64,000 nucleotides of DNA. Source: Hepsetus odoe. Lineage: Eukaryota; Chordata; Actinopteri; Characiformes; Hepsetidae. Shown one piece after another: positions 31,925-44,750 of this stretch. Every line of letters begins with the position of its first letter. Position 1 is the first letter of the stretch. The stretch covers positions 27,503,969 through 27,567,968 of the forward strand of contig CM029366.1 of assembly GCA_017165825.1 (NCBI GenBank). The letters run 5' to 3'. A program made the position numbers and the translations under genes. A model generated the notes under the pieces. It was not told where the DNA came from and searched no databases. It saw only the letters and a program-made list of their open reading frames with translations.

Positions 31925-33261
31925 CGTTGTAATTCGGAATTATGATTTAAACATATTCAAATGTTAAAGTAAAAAAAAAAAAGTCAAATAAACAAAAATA
32001 GATATAGTCAGTCTATATTCAATATATTCAATAGTTTAATAATAAAAATTCATTTTTAAAAATTCATTATTTTATCCTATTAAAAGGACTAAATGAACAC
32101 GGGGACAAATTGATATGTTGTAATTGTTGATTATACACAGACACCTGAAGCTTGAAGACACCAATGAAATTATATTGAATTCAGAAATTCTAATAGTCAT
32201 TTATAATATAATAGTCATGTGTTTGCAGTTTTACAGTTTCTGCAAAGACCCCTAAGCCACATGACTAGGGACGACGCAGAGTTTTTTTTCTTCGTTTTTA
32301 ATGCGTCCCTTTACTGTCCACTATATAAGACAAGGAAAATATCCTGCAGATGTGATGTAATTACTGAAAGTTCATCTGATTGCACAGTGTGAGTTATTCA
32401 TTCATCTCTAGCATGGCTCAAAAGTGGTTTATACTGGTTTGAGTGCTGATCAAAAATAGGGATTGATATTATTGTAACTTTTTATAGGTATTTATTGGCA
32501 TCATAGTAAAGATAAGTGCCCCCAAACATTTCCGGAGCATTATTTAAAAAACAGCAACTACAGAAAAATAAGCTGTAACCAGCTCTATTAATCTTAAAGT
32601 TCTTCCACTAATTTCTGAAGCCATCTCTGGGAATGCTCTGTGTTCTTAAGGTCTGGGAGCCGCTCTGTTTCTTGGTGCCGGCTGGAGGGGAGATTTGCAT
32701 TCTCCCAGTCTCTGAGGTGCAGTCTCTCAGCCTCTCAGCCACATGTTCCACTCAAAATGGAACAAAACGAAGGGATAATGAGAGAGAGAAGGCAAGGAGG
32801 GTGAGAAAGAAGGATGAGGTCTGTAAAACAGTTTGTGGATCAGTTTAGCTTTGTCCACTGCAAAAGGACTGGTAATGTTTTAGTGCTAAACGAACTTAAC
32901 CTAGTGTACAAAACTGCAGCATCTGGCAGGATGAGGAGTTAAGCCAGCTGCAGTATGCATTAATGTGTGCAAAAACCCTGATAATATTGAATAAATATGA
33001 ATTTAAAACTGTGTGTGTAGACCAGTTTCCACCCAATGCAAATTTTATCCTTCAAATGTATCCTTCATTAAATTTAACCAGGTGCTGCTCATAGTGTTGC
33101 TCATTCAAATTCACTGATAAACCAGGAACCAGACTTGTGTTCCTCTAATGCACATTTTATAAAATCTAATTTCTATTAATTGTAAAGTTATTTTTCTGGC
33201 AAACACACCCATAACAAAGACATAGTTTTAAATAATTTTTGGTAACATTTTATTTGGAGTT
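31925..33261. other. Unique sequence, nothing seen
   Basis: AT-rich. The 71-codon frame at 32633-32848 has no recognised domain. Confidence 0.6.
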
Positions 33262-33428
33262 CAACCCAGCCACTAGGGATGCACAAGCCAGTGTATTTCT
33301 TCATGCTGGTCCAAAGCCCAGATGAATGGGGGGGTGCGTTACGACATGAAGGGCATCTGGTGTAAAACTTTTACCAAAACCTTTACCAAGAAACAGAATT
33401 CCATACCGGATAAGTTGAGGCCCAGACA
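33262..33428 (+). mobile_element. LINE 5'-end fragment
   Basis: Shares CACTAGGGATGCACAAGCCAG, GAAGGGCATCTGGTG, then AGAATTCCAT..CGGATAA and GAGGCCC with the 5' end of the minus-strand LINE at 37165. It lies in the opposite orientation, 1.4 kb away. It lacks everything downstream, which is unusual because LINE insertions normally keep the 3' end. Confidence 0.65.
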
Positions 33429-34854
33429 CCATCCTGAGATCATGCATATAGCCCTTCTTTCTGCAAACATGAAGAGCTGATTTTTTGTTAAAGAGCCCTT
33501 TATTTATTTTGTCTTGTGAGAGAATACTGTTCGGAAAACATTCAGATTTGAGTAAATGCTCATGCATTTCTGTACAGAAGAGCTTTGTGGTTGTGGTTGT
33601 GGTGAAGTGGTTTATTGCTTATTGTGTAATTGCTGTTCCTGATGATTTCAGACCATCCTGTAAGTCTTTAAATGGGCTGCTGACTTATATATATATATAT
33701 ATATAAATAATTAAACTTTGTATAAGTTATAGTGATTACACAGACTGTAAAACTCTGTAAAAGTATGAGTGATGTATGTATGCACTTTGCCGCTGATAAC
33801 AGTGCAAGAGTGGAAACACTAGTCCTGTGCCTTCAGCAGATAATCAGGTAGATAACAGGGCTTTAATAAAGCAGCACACACACACACACACATATGCACA
33901 AAATGTACTTGGTAAGTGGGAGGGTGTGAAGACCAGATGTACTTCATTAGGACCACTGTCAGTGCTCGGATGTGTGTTTGTGCGTTCTCCTTTATTAAAG
34001 TCCCACTTATCTCCATGCGCCTGTGTGGGTGGGTGTGTGTGACAAAGTGACAAAAAGAGAAGGGCAGATGAGAGTTCCCTCAAAGGCACAAAAAAACAAA
34101 GCAAGTATGACACTTGGCTCTGGCATAACATTAGAAAAGATTGAATAATTCTATGGATCATTCGCTTCCATTCATCTGGGGAAATCAGAGCTTATCAATG
34201 TGTGGCGATTTCCCATTTCTGCACGTCGCTCCTTTGAGTGGAATTCAGCCTCCTGCCAAGGTTTCTGGCTGTTTGAAACTTCAAGCCCATTTTCAGGGCC
34301 TTTGGTCACTTTTTAATGGTTTGGTGGTTCTGCCCTCACTCGGTATTCAAGACTTTTTCAAGACACTTCATGTTCTTTTCCTTTTTGAAATCACAGTTAC
34401 CCCCAGCATTATTTAAAGTCTACTTTCACTCTGTAATTCTCACTGGAAAAAAAAAAAAAGGAAAATCTACTGAAGGTTCTAATTCCAAACCTTGTCTGAA
34501 GTTGATTCACTTGCACTGGTAGACTGTCGTGTAGCCTTATAGCCAGAGAAGGGCCAGCGACCGAAGGGTCCCCAGTTCAATCCCTTGAACCAGAGAAATC
34601 TGAAGAGATGTGCAAAAGGCCACAGAAAGAGACACAGAGAGAGTGAACACTATGATTTTATCTGTTAGATAACTTTCTGATAGTTTCTAATCTATTTATT
34701 TATCCTATTATTTTATTTTATTCTTTTCTGATGTTCCTATGTGTATTTTATGGTAAACTGTGTGTGCAATGTATGAAAAAAATATTGTGCTTGAAATATA
34801 GGCTGCTTATCCTAACCTTACATGGGTGCGTGTGTGTGTGTGTGGGGGGGTGTG
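33429..34854. other. Unique sequence
   Basis: (TA)n at 33685-33705 and (CA)n at 33878-33892. A weak tRNA-derived SINE head may lie at 34525-34600 (AGTTCAATCCC B-box match). No gene seen. Confidence 0.5.
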
Positions 34855-37165
34855 GTCCATAAATCTCCTCTTTGGTCTTACTCTCACTGCAGATCACAAT
34901 ATCATCAGCAAACATCATCGTCCACGGAGACTCCTGACTAACCTCATCCGTCAACCTGTCCATTACTATTGCAAACAAGAATGGGCTCAGTGCTGATCCT
35001 TGATGTAATCCAACTTCTACCTTAAATGCATCCATCACTCCCACTGCAGAGCTCACCACTGTTACACTGCCATCATACATATCCTGAACTACTCTCACAT
35101 ACTTCTCTGTAACACCACTTCTTCCTCATACAAAACCAATAACCTCTCTAGGTACCCTGTCATATGCTTTCTCCAAGTCCACAAAGGCAATAAATGCGCT
35201 CCTTCTGATCTTCTCTCTGTACTTTCCATAAACACCCCAGAGCAAACACATTGCATCTGTGGAAAATTTTTCTCGGCATAAAACCATACTGTTCACTGAT
35301 CTCACCTCTTTTCTTAACTGAAGCTTCCACTACTCTTTCCCATAATTTCATGGTGTGGCTGATCAACTTTATCCTCTAGTTAATACAGCTCTCTGTGCAT
35401 CACCCTTATTCTTGATACTGGTACTAGTACACTTGTCTCCACCCTCAGGTTCCTCTCACTTTCCAAGATGTTGCAAATCATGTCAGAACTCAACTGCCAT
35501 TCTTCCTAAACATTCCATGTTTCCACTGGTATGTCATCCGGTCCAATAGCCTTCCATTCTTCATCCTTCATCACAACCCTTACTTCCATCTTGTTTATTT
35601 GCTGCACTTCCTGGTTCACTCTCCTCACATCATCCAGTCTTCTGTCTTTTTCATTTTCTTCATTCATCAGCCCCTCAAAGTATTCCTTCCATCTGCTCAA
35701 CACGCTCTGTTCACCTGTTAGAACATATCCATTTCTATCTTTAATCGCCCTGACCTGCTGCACATCTTTCCCAGATCTGTCTCTGTTTAGCCATTCGGCA
35801 AAGGTCCTTTTCCTCTTTACTGTCCAACCTCTTGCAATTCACTAAACACTCCATCTTTGGCCTCTACCACTGCTTCACCCTGTGGTTCATCTCCTTGTAC
35901 ACCTGTCTGCTTTCTTCATCTCTACTGTCCTATTGTCTTCTTTGCCTGCCTTCTTCTGTATACACCCACTCTTGAAAGCATCACCAGGTTTCCTTATCCT
36001 CCTTCCTCTTCCATCTAGATGTCACATCAAGTACTTTTCTAGCTGTCTGCCTGATCACTTCTGCAGTAGTTTCCCATCAATCCGGTAGCTGTTCAACACC
36101 TCCCAGTGCCCGTGTTAACTCCTACCTGAATTCCACCTACAGTCCTCCTCCTTCAGCTTCCACCACTTGATCCTCGACTCTGTCCTCACTTTCCTCTTCT
36201 TCTTAACCTCCAAGGTCATCCTAAAGACTATGCTGTTTAGCTACACTCTCCCCTGTCACTACTTTGCAGTTCCAATCTCTTCAGACTGACCTCTGCAAAG
36301 GATATAATCCACCCAGAGCATCTTCTCCACTCTTATACGTCACCCTGTGCCTCTTCTTAAAATATTAACTAAAACTTAAAGTATTAACTACAGCCATTTA
36401 CATCCTTTTCGCAAAATCTACAGCATTCCTCTCCTTGACACCATGCCTACCCATCACCTCCTCATCACCTCTGTTCCCTTCACCAACATGACCATTAAAA
36501 TAACCAATCATCACTCTCTCTCCCCTGGGTACACTCTCTTTCACTCCAGAATTTTCCTTTCTCTTTCATCTCAGAACCATATTGTGGAGAATAAGCACTA
36601 ATAACATTCATTATCACACCTTCAAACTCATCACCTCCCACACCCTCTTTCACCCCAAAACACTTCACATAATTCTACCCTTCAGGATAACACCTACTCC
36701 ATCTCTCCTTCATCCACACCATGGTGAACAGTTTAAACCCCTCCCTCCAATACACACCTGGCCTTACTACTTCCATCAGTCTCTCACACACAAAAATATC
36801 AACCTTCCTTTCCATCATATCAGTTAATTTTTCTACCTTTACCAGTCATGCTGCCAACATTCAAAGTCTCACCCTCACTCACTCTCCTCTCCTTCTTTCT
36901 CTCCTCTCCTCTGACATGCCTTCCTCCTCCTCTTCTTCTTCTTCTTCTCCTTTGGCCAACAGTAGTCCAGTTTCACCAGCACCCTGTAGGCTAACAGCAC
37001 TGGTGGCGGTCAGGGGCATCCGGGCCTCTAAATTTATCCGCCATGGAATTCTGCTTCGTTGTCCGTGATACTTATTTGGCAAAGTGCTGGCACCGATGCT
37101 CCTTCCTGACGAACGCCCCATTTATTCGCTTGGGACCTGCACCTAAGCACTGGCTTGTGCATCCC
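34855..37165 (-). mobile_element. Non-LTR retrotransposon (RTE-like), degenerate, internally deleted
   Basis: Transcribed right to left, it opens with an untranslated-like 5' region (AAACCCAGCTACTAGGGATG). Then come a worn apurinic-type endonuclease region at about 36850-36350 (FNGHVGEGNRGDEEVMGRHG near 36450), a linker, and a reverse transcriptase. Visible RT pieces are YGFMPRK near 35290, FVDLEKAYDRVP near 35170, GLHQGSALSPFLFAIVMD at 35010-34955, and the catalytic FADD at 34901-34912. Immediately after FADDIVICSES the frame joins KTKEEIYG, which belongs to the far C terminus. About 150-200 codons are therefore missing, as the copy at 62838-63571 shows. Frameshifts and stops occur throughout, so it is not active. 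RTE-like is my best guess from motif style, not a search result. Confidence 0.85.
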
Positions 37166-37921
37166 TAGTAGCTGGGTTTCCCCCATTAACTAAATAAATA
37201 AATAAATAAATATTAAAGGTCGAAACGGATAATCCGCTTTGGTGAGATATATATATATATATATATCTTAATTCTTACATATATTAATTATATTTAATTT
37301 AGTTAATAATAAAATGCATAAATAAATATATGTATATTTATTTATTTATTTATGCTTTTCTAATTAGGAATTTCTTTGTCAAAAGATGAATATGAGAGAT
37401 CAGATTTGATAAACTACATATATGTTAATCAGATAATGTTAAACTACATCAAGCATAACACCTTTTATATGTGACCATTCATCACCTTTTATATCCAAAT
37501 TTTTTAAATGTTCTTAAATTAATAAAATTATTGGAACAGAGAGTTTTAAAGTAAATTGAAAAAAACGGGAACATTCGGTTTATGGTTTTCTGAGCTTATG
37601 GTTTTTCTTATGGTTTTACTAACGGGACACACATGGCAAACATCTGTAAGCCTCTCATGTTTCAATACTTTTGCTCACTTGAAAAACTGGATGTTCAGAT
37701 ACAAAATGTGCTCTGTTCTATGTAGTTTATCAAATCTAGATTTAATCACCAGGAAATCAAAGCTGAAATTCTGATCTCACATCTCACATCCCGTTTGACT
37801 CGCCTTTGCATATTTGTACTGTAAATTGTGGAAGAAATGTCAATCTTGAAGTATGTTAATCCAAATATGATATATTTATGATATTTTTATGTTGCAAGTT
37901 ATCAGCAGATCTTGTGCAAAG

Positions 37922-37922
<1 letters not shown>
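37166..37922. other. Unique AT-rich sequence
   Basis: (AT)n at 37247-37266 and AAATA repeats near 37190-37210. No gene seen. Confidence 0.6.

Positions 37923-37995
<73 letters not shown>
37923..37995. repeat. (TG)n microsatellite, about 73 bp
   Basis: Uninterrupted TG array, the longest clean dinucleotide run on this strand. It is followed by a GGGGGGG run at 37997. Confidence 0.97.
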
Positions 37996-37996
<1 letters not shown>

Positions 37997-38130
37997 GGGG
38001 GGGTGTATAGGGGGAGTTGAGTAGAGCTGTAGGTGACCTTTTCTGTGCTGGAGAGGTGGCATCTTTCTGACAGTGTGACAGAGAGAGCAGCAGTCTGCCC
38101 ATAATGGATGAGTTCTTTCAAGGTTAACAC

Positions 38131-38159
<29 letters not shown>
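38131..38159. repeat. (CT)n microsatellite
   Basis: About 28 bp. Confidence 0.95.
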
Positions 38160-38161
<2 letters not shown>

Positions 38162-40552
38162 CCTTCTCCTCATTCCTCGTCCTCCCACTTTTTATTCAGC
38201 CATTACAGATGTGGCACTCCTGCTAGTCCTTTACTCCTCTCCTTACTCTTCCTTTACTTCCTTCATCTCTCTTTCTCACCTCACCACACGCCCCACCCCC
38301 CTCCCCCAAGCCGACCTGCTTATGCCTCCACTCTTTCATTTTACCAGTATCTCATTCTCACTCTTCACCCAAAGACATTTCTTAAAATGGATCTCTGTGG
38401 TGTTCTGTGAGACGTGAGCAAATTCTCTGTTGCTCTCTTTTTTAAAGCAATGGCCGTAGAAGTCATGTTCAGTTCCACAAGTCCAGACCAACTTTTGGAC
38501 TGAAATCAAATGAAGTCAAACTGATTTATATGTGGCCTGAATGAACAGTAGTTGTCATTGCACAGGTAAAGGTCTATTAATCAAATTCTTAATGTAACTC
38601 AAATTTTGAAAAGCTTTAATTGCAAAGTTTACCAAAAAAAATAGAAATAAATAAATACAATTGTATACATATATATATATATATAGCTTTCTTTTTAAAG
38701 AACACTAATATTCGAATGGAAAAAAAATGGTCAGATGACTAGTAATTTTTTATCACTAAAGACCTCATTTTTCTCACCCCAACTATCGTTGAGCAAAATT
38801 GCTCAGCTAGCTCAGAGATCTTCCTTGATTCAGTTTTCCACGGAAATCTGCCTAGTTCTTACTGTGAGTTCATTTTGTGCTTCAACATGGTGTTGTTTTA
38901 CAGAAAATATCGTTCCATACCAAACCCTGAAAATGGCAACGCTATTGGACGATGAGAAGACCTCTATGTGGACCTATTAACCTGATTCCAGCATTAAGTC
39001 CGGTCGTGCACTGTACGCTCCTTTATGCATAAAACGGATGTGCAGCAACCAGTTGCAGCTTCTAGCCAACCCTCAAAAGAATTCTCTTGCAAGCTACAAG
39101 AGCTGAGAGATTATAATGCTATTTTTAATTTTATTTAAAAAAAAACACTTTGATACCAAGATATAATCAAAACAACTTATTACAGTGGACAAACCTCTGA
39201 AGTTCTTGTACTAAACCAATGAAAACCATTTGTGTTGATTATAGGCTTCTTCAAAGCCTTCAGAGCATTTGGTAGCTTCTCAGTTGCTGCTTTATTATTG
39301 TCCTTAAAAAAGCAGTTAGCATTACTTTCTGCATATGTTAGTTATCTGCAAATGAGAATTTATGCAGATGTTTTGTCGTACATGCCTACTTAGCGTTAGG
39401 CTCTCTGGGATAAGTGTTCTGTGTAAGCATCTCCGAGCAGATATGAAATCCAGAAAGGCTCTCACATCTGTGACAAACACCATTCTGCTCTCATCCATCA
39501 CAGATGCCAAACTCAAACATTCATCACAAAGTTTGCAGATCCCTGCTGTTCTCATTCCTCTGCTCTTCGCTTAATCTCTCTTTCTTGTTCCACGGTTGTA
39601 TAGCATGGATGAATATTAGGTCTTTGTTTTTTTGTTTTTTTTCCCCGTACTGGCAGTGGAAAGATGCTGAGCGGCAGTAACAGAAGCGCTACATTAATTA
39701 AATACTGAAATTTGCCGTACTCCGTTTAGTTGGCAGGACGGGTGCTGCTAAGATTGATGAACTTGCTCTAGTTACAGCAGTGCTGCGCTACATCTATATC
39801 AGAGCTTAATTGAGACAGAACATCTATTAGGTGAGAGATATATATTAGGATGCCAGCATCTGCATTCTAATCTCACCTCCTCTTATTACCTTAGATCGGC
39901 ACTTTGCATGGAAATTATATTCCCCATTCGAAAGCAGCATTGCCAACATGAGCTTCAGGAATCCAGCTTGTGAAAAGCAGCGCTGGAAATGTGTCTTGGA
40001 GCAGAGACCTTTTTCACGTAGGGGTTTTCATATTGCTTTATTTACATTGTCACAGACCTCTGAAGACCTCTTATAGAGCTCTGGGACCTCCTGCAGCATG
40101 AATTAAGGTCATTTAGCTTTCAAAATATGTAGGAATGCTTCATACATGCTACCAGAGGATGGAAGTAATGAAGTACAAATACTTTATTACGGTACTTAAG
40201 TAGACTTAAGAGGTATCTGTACTTTTTTTCTGATGACGTTTCCCTTTAATTACCTACAAAACTATCTGTATTTCCATTAAATTTTCAAAAAGCTTCCATC
40301 TGTTGAATTAATTTGAATGCATTTTAATGCATTTGAAACAGGCATTATTCTTATTTGCATCATTGCGCACCCTACCAACACCAGTTTCAGCCTAAATGCA
40401 TGGTGACTCACAGAAAAGAAGGCCCTTGGTGTTACTACAAATGCATTTTCATGCAGGACAGATGTAAAAAGATGCAAAAGACGAAAGCAAATAATGCAGA
40501 TCAGAGAAGAAAGTCTCTGGACGTGGAGAAAAGGTATGTAGGGGCATATATA
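38160..40552. other. Unique sequence, 2.4 kb, possible conserved stretch
   Basis: No gene or TE recognised. Short (AT)n at 38669-38684. 39780-39990 is complex, repeat-free sequence and a candidate conserved non-coding element. Confidence 0.5.
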
Positions 40553-40672
40553 AGGGCAGCGGTGGCCTGGTGGTTAGGGAGTTGGCCCCAAAATCAGAGG
40601 GTCATGGGTTCAAATCCCAGACCAGTAGGTTACCCTTGAGCAAGGTACCGTCCCCATCACTGCCCCCACTGT
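40553..40672 (+). mobile_element. SINE type I, 3' truncated
   Basis: AGGGCAGCGGTGGCCTGGTGG, GGGTTCAAATCCC B box, TTGAGCAAGGTACCGTCCCC. The last part is missing and GAGGTA is deleted. Confidence 0.8.
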
Positions 40673-41651
40673 CTCCATGCTGGTTGGTAGCTTCCAGCAC
40701 ATCTGCCAATGTACGCTTAAAATCTCCAGCATTATTTATAGATTATTTACAGCAATTGTAATAATTGTGATGCTTTGACAGGAAAGACTTAAGACTCTTT
40801 TGTTGTTGCTATTTAATATAATTGCAGGTCATATATCAGCGGTATACCCAGGACTCCTTAGACAATTATTCAGGTTTTTGCTGCACATTTGTCAAGGTTC
40901 AACTCCTTTGAAATCATTCCTATTGGCAGCTTTTGCTTTAGCCAGATAAATTATCAGGCCAAGACATTAGCAGGACACTTTTTTCATTTAGAGTGTTTTA
41001 ATGGGATGCATGTGAAGTATTGTCCACAGGCACAACAGCTCCATTCCGAATGATGTTCAAAAGCACACTCCAGTAACGCTTTTTTTTATTGTTTCTCATT
41101 TTTCTCATCCACATTTTCAAAAAAAAAAAAAAAAAGACCATTTGCATTGTTTTGCACAGGAGCAGCTGTGCACACAAGCAGAGAAGACTTTTGGTGCTTC
41201 TCAGCAGTCGTCCTGGGACTAGATACAAGACTAGGGTTCAGTTAAAATCCTGCTTCTGTGTATCTTTAAGCATGTGCCAGAGATATTTGCAGATATTTTC
41301 CACAGGTGTCGGACCACCTGCTTGCACTTAATATTTTTAATACCCCCTTACAACAATCTATTTAAACACTTGTTTTTTGATTTGTGATATTTTAAAGATG
41401 GGTTCTTAATGGTCTGTAATTGCTCATCTACTGCTTCATTTTGCCAAGTTCTATTTGGGTCTTATTCTGTCCCTAAATCTACCAGAGTCCGTCAGAGCCA
41501 GTCGATTTTTATAGATTTTGGAACATGGAGCATCACCTGCCATTCAGTAAGACAGTACACTTTCACCACATTATGACTTGTTGCATCAATCGCTGTTATA
41601 GCAGCACAAAAAACTGCATCTGCTACAAAAAACATTATAATCATGATTATT
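40673..41651. other. Unique sequence, nothing seen
   Basis: Poly(A) of about 17 near 41119-41135. No gene or known repeat. Confidence 0.6.
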
Positions 41652-41891
41652 AAAGTGAAGTGACTATTCTTGTCATTGTGAAACGCAGCGCAGCACAACA
41701 CAGCGAAATTCAACCTCTGCGTTTCACCCATACACACACGTGCAGCAGGGGGCAGCTATTGAAAGCCTCCGGGGAGCAGTGACGGGGACGGTACCTTGCT
41801 CCAGGGTACCTCAGGGCAACTACTGGTGAGGGAATCAAACCCACAATCTTCAGATCTGGAGGGCAACTCCCTCACCACTATGCCACCGCTG
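41652..41891 (-). mobile_element. SINE type I, full length
   Basis: On the minus strand: CAGCGGTGGCATAGTGGTGAG, GTGGGTTTGATTCCC, GAGGTACCCTGGAGCAAGGTA, CTGCCCCCTGCTGCAC, and the end CAATGACAAGAATAGTCAC then TTCAC. Little diverged. Confidence 0.88.
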
Positions 41892-42230
41892 TATGATTTT
41901 TAGTATTATGAGTATTATTATTAGTAGTATTGTTATCATAATTGATATGATTACATTACTATTATTGTTAATAATAATAATAATCACAATAATAATAATA
42001 ATATAATATAGTACTACTAATAATAATATAACAACAATAATAATAATAATAAATACAAAAATATGTAACTGCATAATAACTATGAGAAATTAAATGAATT
42101 AAAATAAATAAAAAGAAGAGTTGATTAAAATGTCACCAACTTTTTTAGAAAGTTATATCATGGGATGTAACACACTGGAAGGCAAGTCCTGGGATCACTT
42201 CTGGACTGTACAGAAGATGCAGGTTTTATG
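41892..42230. repeat. ATT/TAA-rich simple repeat region
   Basis: 41893-42060 is imperfect (TAA)n/(ATT)n, probably grown from the SINE insertion site. The rest is unique. Confidence 0.75.
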
Positions 42231-42430
42231 TTATTACTCAGATCGTGGGTTTAAGTCCCAGACCAGTCGGTTACCCTGAGGCGTCCTTGAGTAAGGTACC
42301 ATCCCCATCACTGCTCCCTGTGTGTAATCATTGCAGCTCCTGCTCCTGATGTGTGTTTTCACTGCTGGTGTGTTCGGCTGGGTTAAATGCAGAGGACAAA
42401 TTCACCGATCAATGTTCGCAGTGTGTGAGC
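42231..42430 (+). mobile_element. Old SINE type I relative
   Basis: GATCGTGGGTTTAAGTCCCAG B-box region, ACCAGTCGGTTACCCTGAGG, AGTAAGGTACCATCCCC, GGGTTAAATGCAGAGGACAA. The middle (TGCTCCTGATGTG) differs from the other copies, suggesting an older subfamily. Confidence 0.65.
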
Positions 42431-44497
42431 GCCAGCATAGGAATCTCATGTCGTTATGATTTTGTTGACCATCTACATTGATTCATAAAAACAGATTCTT
42501 TTTCCCCAGAACTGACAGACCTGTGATTACAAGTGACAAACATCACTAAATAAACAAAGAGGACAAATTTTGGGGAGCAGTGCTGTCAGAGAGGCAAAAA
42601 AAACCATGACTTCACATCACCAAAGGAAAGGAGCAAACAGAAGCTGCTGTAAATGTTCAGATGTTCCTAATCGGTTGAGAAGTCCAACAAGAAGCCCAAC
42701 ACTCATGTCAGCCACAACATTTTAAAGATCAGACCGAAATTTGGCAAAAGATCTTTGCCTATTACCTGTAAGGATGACATAATGATACTGCAAATCCCGC
42801 TGCAGGTCGATAATAGCAACACTGTGGGCAAATCACGACCATCGTTGTGCAATGATCAGAATTTACACAACATCAATGCCATGCAACAATCCAGTCTATT
42901 GATTTTCTTAAGACCACATGGGCAATGAGTCCTGGTGAATGGTGAAGAGCTACGAAATGACCCTGAATGTGATGCTGCGCTGAATTAGACTGGTCGATGT
43001 GATGTGATTGCTATTGCTTGTTCAGATTACTCTTGCTGGGTTTTGTGTGTGTGTGTGTTCGTGTGTGTGTGTGTGTTTGGTGGCAGAGTTTAAGTAGACC
43101 ACATTGAATAAGACGAGATAAGAAAAGGCAGAAAGAAGACCCTCCATCTCCAATATAACAGACCCAATAGAGAAAAAGAAGATATGCGAGTGTGAAGATG
43201 AGTGTGAGTGCTTCATTCAATTCAACTCCAAATCATTCCTCCTAATCACTTTCCATCCAAGGGTCCTCTTGGCCAGACCACTGCCGGGCGCTGCAGGTGT
43301 GAGCTCTACAGCTGTTACCCTGAAACGGGGAACTCCTGTTTTGCTGTTGTTCCAGGATATTTAAGCTATTTAACTAATTACATGGGATCCTACATACAAA
43401 TGGTTCATTTTTGTTGATTTTCTAATTGAAAAGCAGTAGACATTCTCTACTGAGAACATTCTTCTGCACATGCTCATACAAAATTGATCATTCTAGTACA
43501 TTAATCCATGCTAAGCAAATTTAAGTGGGGAATAAGATGAAAAGATGTTGATTTTTGGCCCTGCATGATTAATAACTGAGAAATACGCCTGCACTGTTAG
43601 GGGATGAAAATGCCATGGTCTTTGATATGCTTTGCCGTTTTTGCCTTTGACTTCAGAAAAGCAAATCTGGTACCCTTAACATTCGAAGGCAAGGGCAGAG
43701 CAGTCGAACAGCAGCATATCTCTACCTGCAAGCTGCCGTGGAGGATGGATTGTCGTTCATTTCCTATAAGGTGCTTAAGAACGGCTCCTAATCAAAGGTT
43801 TAATTACACACTGTGCTCATTATAGGAGATAGTTGGGTGGAAAAATATCTGCACGAGGGCAGACTGCCCACACAACAGTATTCTGCAGTTAATATCAACC
43901 TACAAGTATTCACCCGATTTGAATTCTTTTGAGTGCCTTCGCTTTTTCTTTCGCTGTCGTTGTTGTTTTATTGCTGTGTATTGCTTTCATGGACCTTGGA
44001 ATAGCAATGGTATTTGGGGCCAGGCAACAAAAGCTACCTATGAAGCAATGCTACATTGATTATGTTTGGCTGGGAAATGTTCATTATTTGACAGAAATGT
44101 CCCATAAACATATTAAAAAAAATTTTAGGCATATTTCTTGCGGGCTCATTATATATCCAGCATTTAATGCTTAAATAAAAACTGAACACACTGAAACGGC
44201 ATCAAGATGTTCAGTGTTCTAATTTGTGGTTGTACTACATTTTATGCACTGCTACATTTTCTTGCATAGAAACACTAAAATGTTGACATCATTTAGATCT
44301 GAGAAATAAAAAATTTAATTTAAATCAATTCTCTTCTGAATACAGCTGTTATTTTAGGGTTGTGGGAGAAACTGCTGCTCTCACTGTAGCAGACTGGGGG
44401 TTCGTTCCTTGTGGATGAGAGCAACATGCTTTTTTATACTATTATTATTTCATAGATATCATTGTACTATAACATCGTTCATTTAATGTCGTCATAA
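42431..44497. other. Unique sequence, 2 kb
   Basis: (GT)n at 43043-43077. 43600-43830 is complex and repeat-free and may be conserved. A weak B-box match at about 44395-44412 could be SINE debris. No gene seen. Confidence 0.5.
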
Positions 44498-44750
44498 AAG
44501 TGAAAGTGAAAGTGACACCGTTGTTATCGTGAATACTCAACACAACACACCGTGAACCGCAAGGAAATGCAGCCTCTGCATTTATCCCACACACACGTGC
44601 AGCAGGGGGCAGCTATTGAAAGCACCCGGGGAGCAGTGATGGGGACGGTACCTTGTTCAAGGGTACCTCAGGGCAACCTACAGGTCTGGAACTGGAACCC
44701 ACAACCTTTGGATCCTGGGGTCTAGTCCCTAACTACTAGGCTACCAGTGC
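44498..44750 (-). mobile_element. SINE type I, full length
   Basis: On the minus strand: GCACTGGTAGCCTAGTAGTT, GGTTGTGGGTTCCAGTTCC, GAGGTACCCTTGAACAAGGTA, CTGCCCCCTGCTGCACGTG, ending CACTTTCACTTTCAC. Confidence 0.87.

Noticed and set aside
34748..35098. Reverse transcriptase as part of a retron, DGR or other novel system
   Set aside because: The endonuclease-RT order, fish-type LINE motifs and other copies of the same family in the window make it an ordinary dead LINE.
35531..37068. Plus-strand frames of 81-115 codons
   Set aside because: Antisense shadows of the LINE on the minus strand.
43929..44174. 81-codon frame with a hydrophobic N terminus
   Set aside because: The hydrophobic run comes from a GTTGTTGTTTTATTG-type stretch, and no domain or neighbouring exon supports it.
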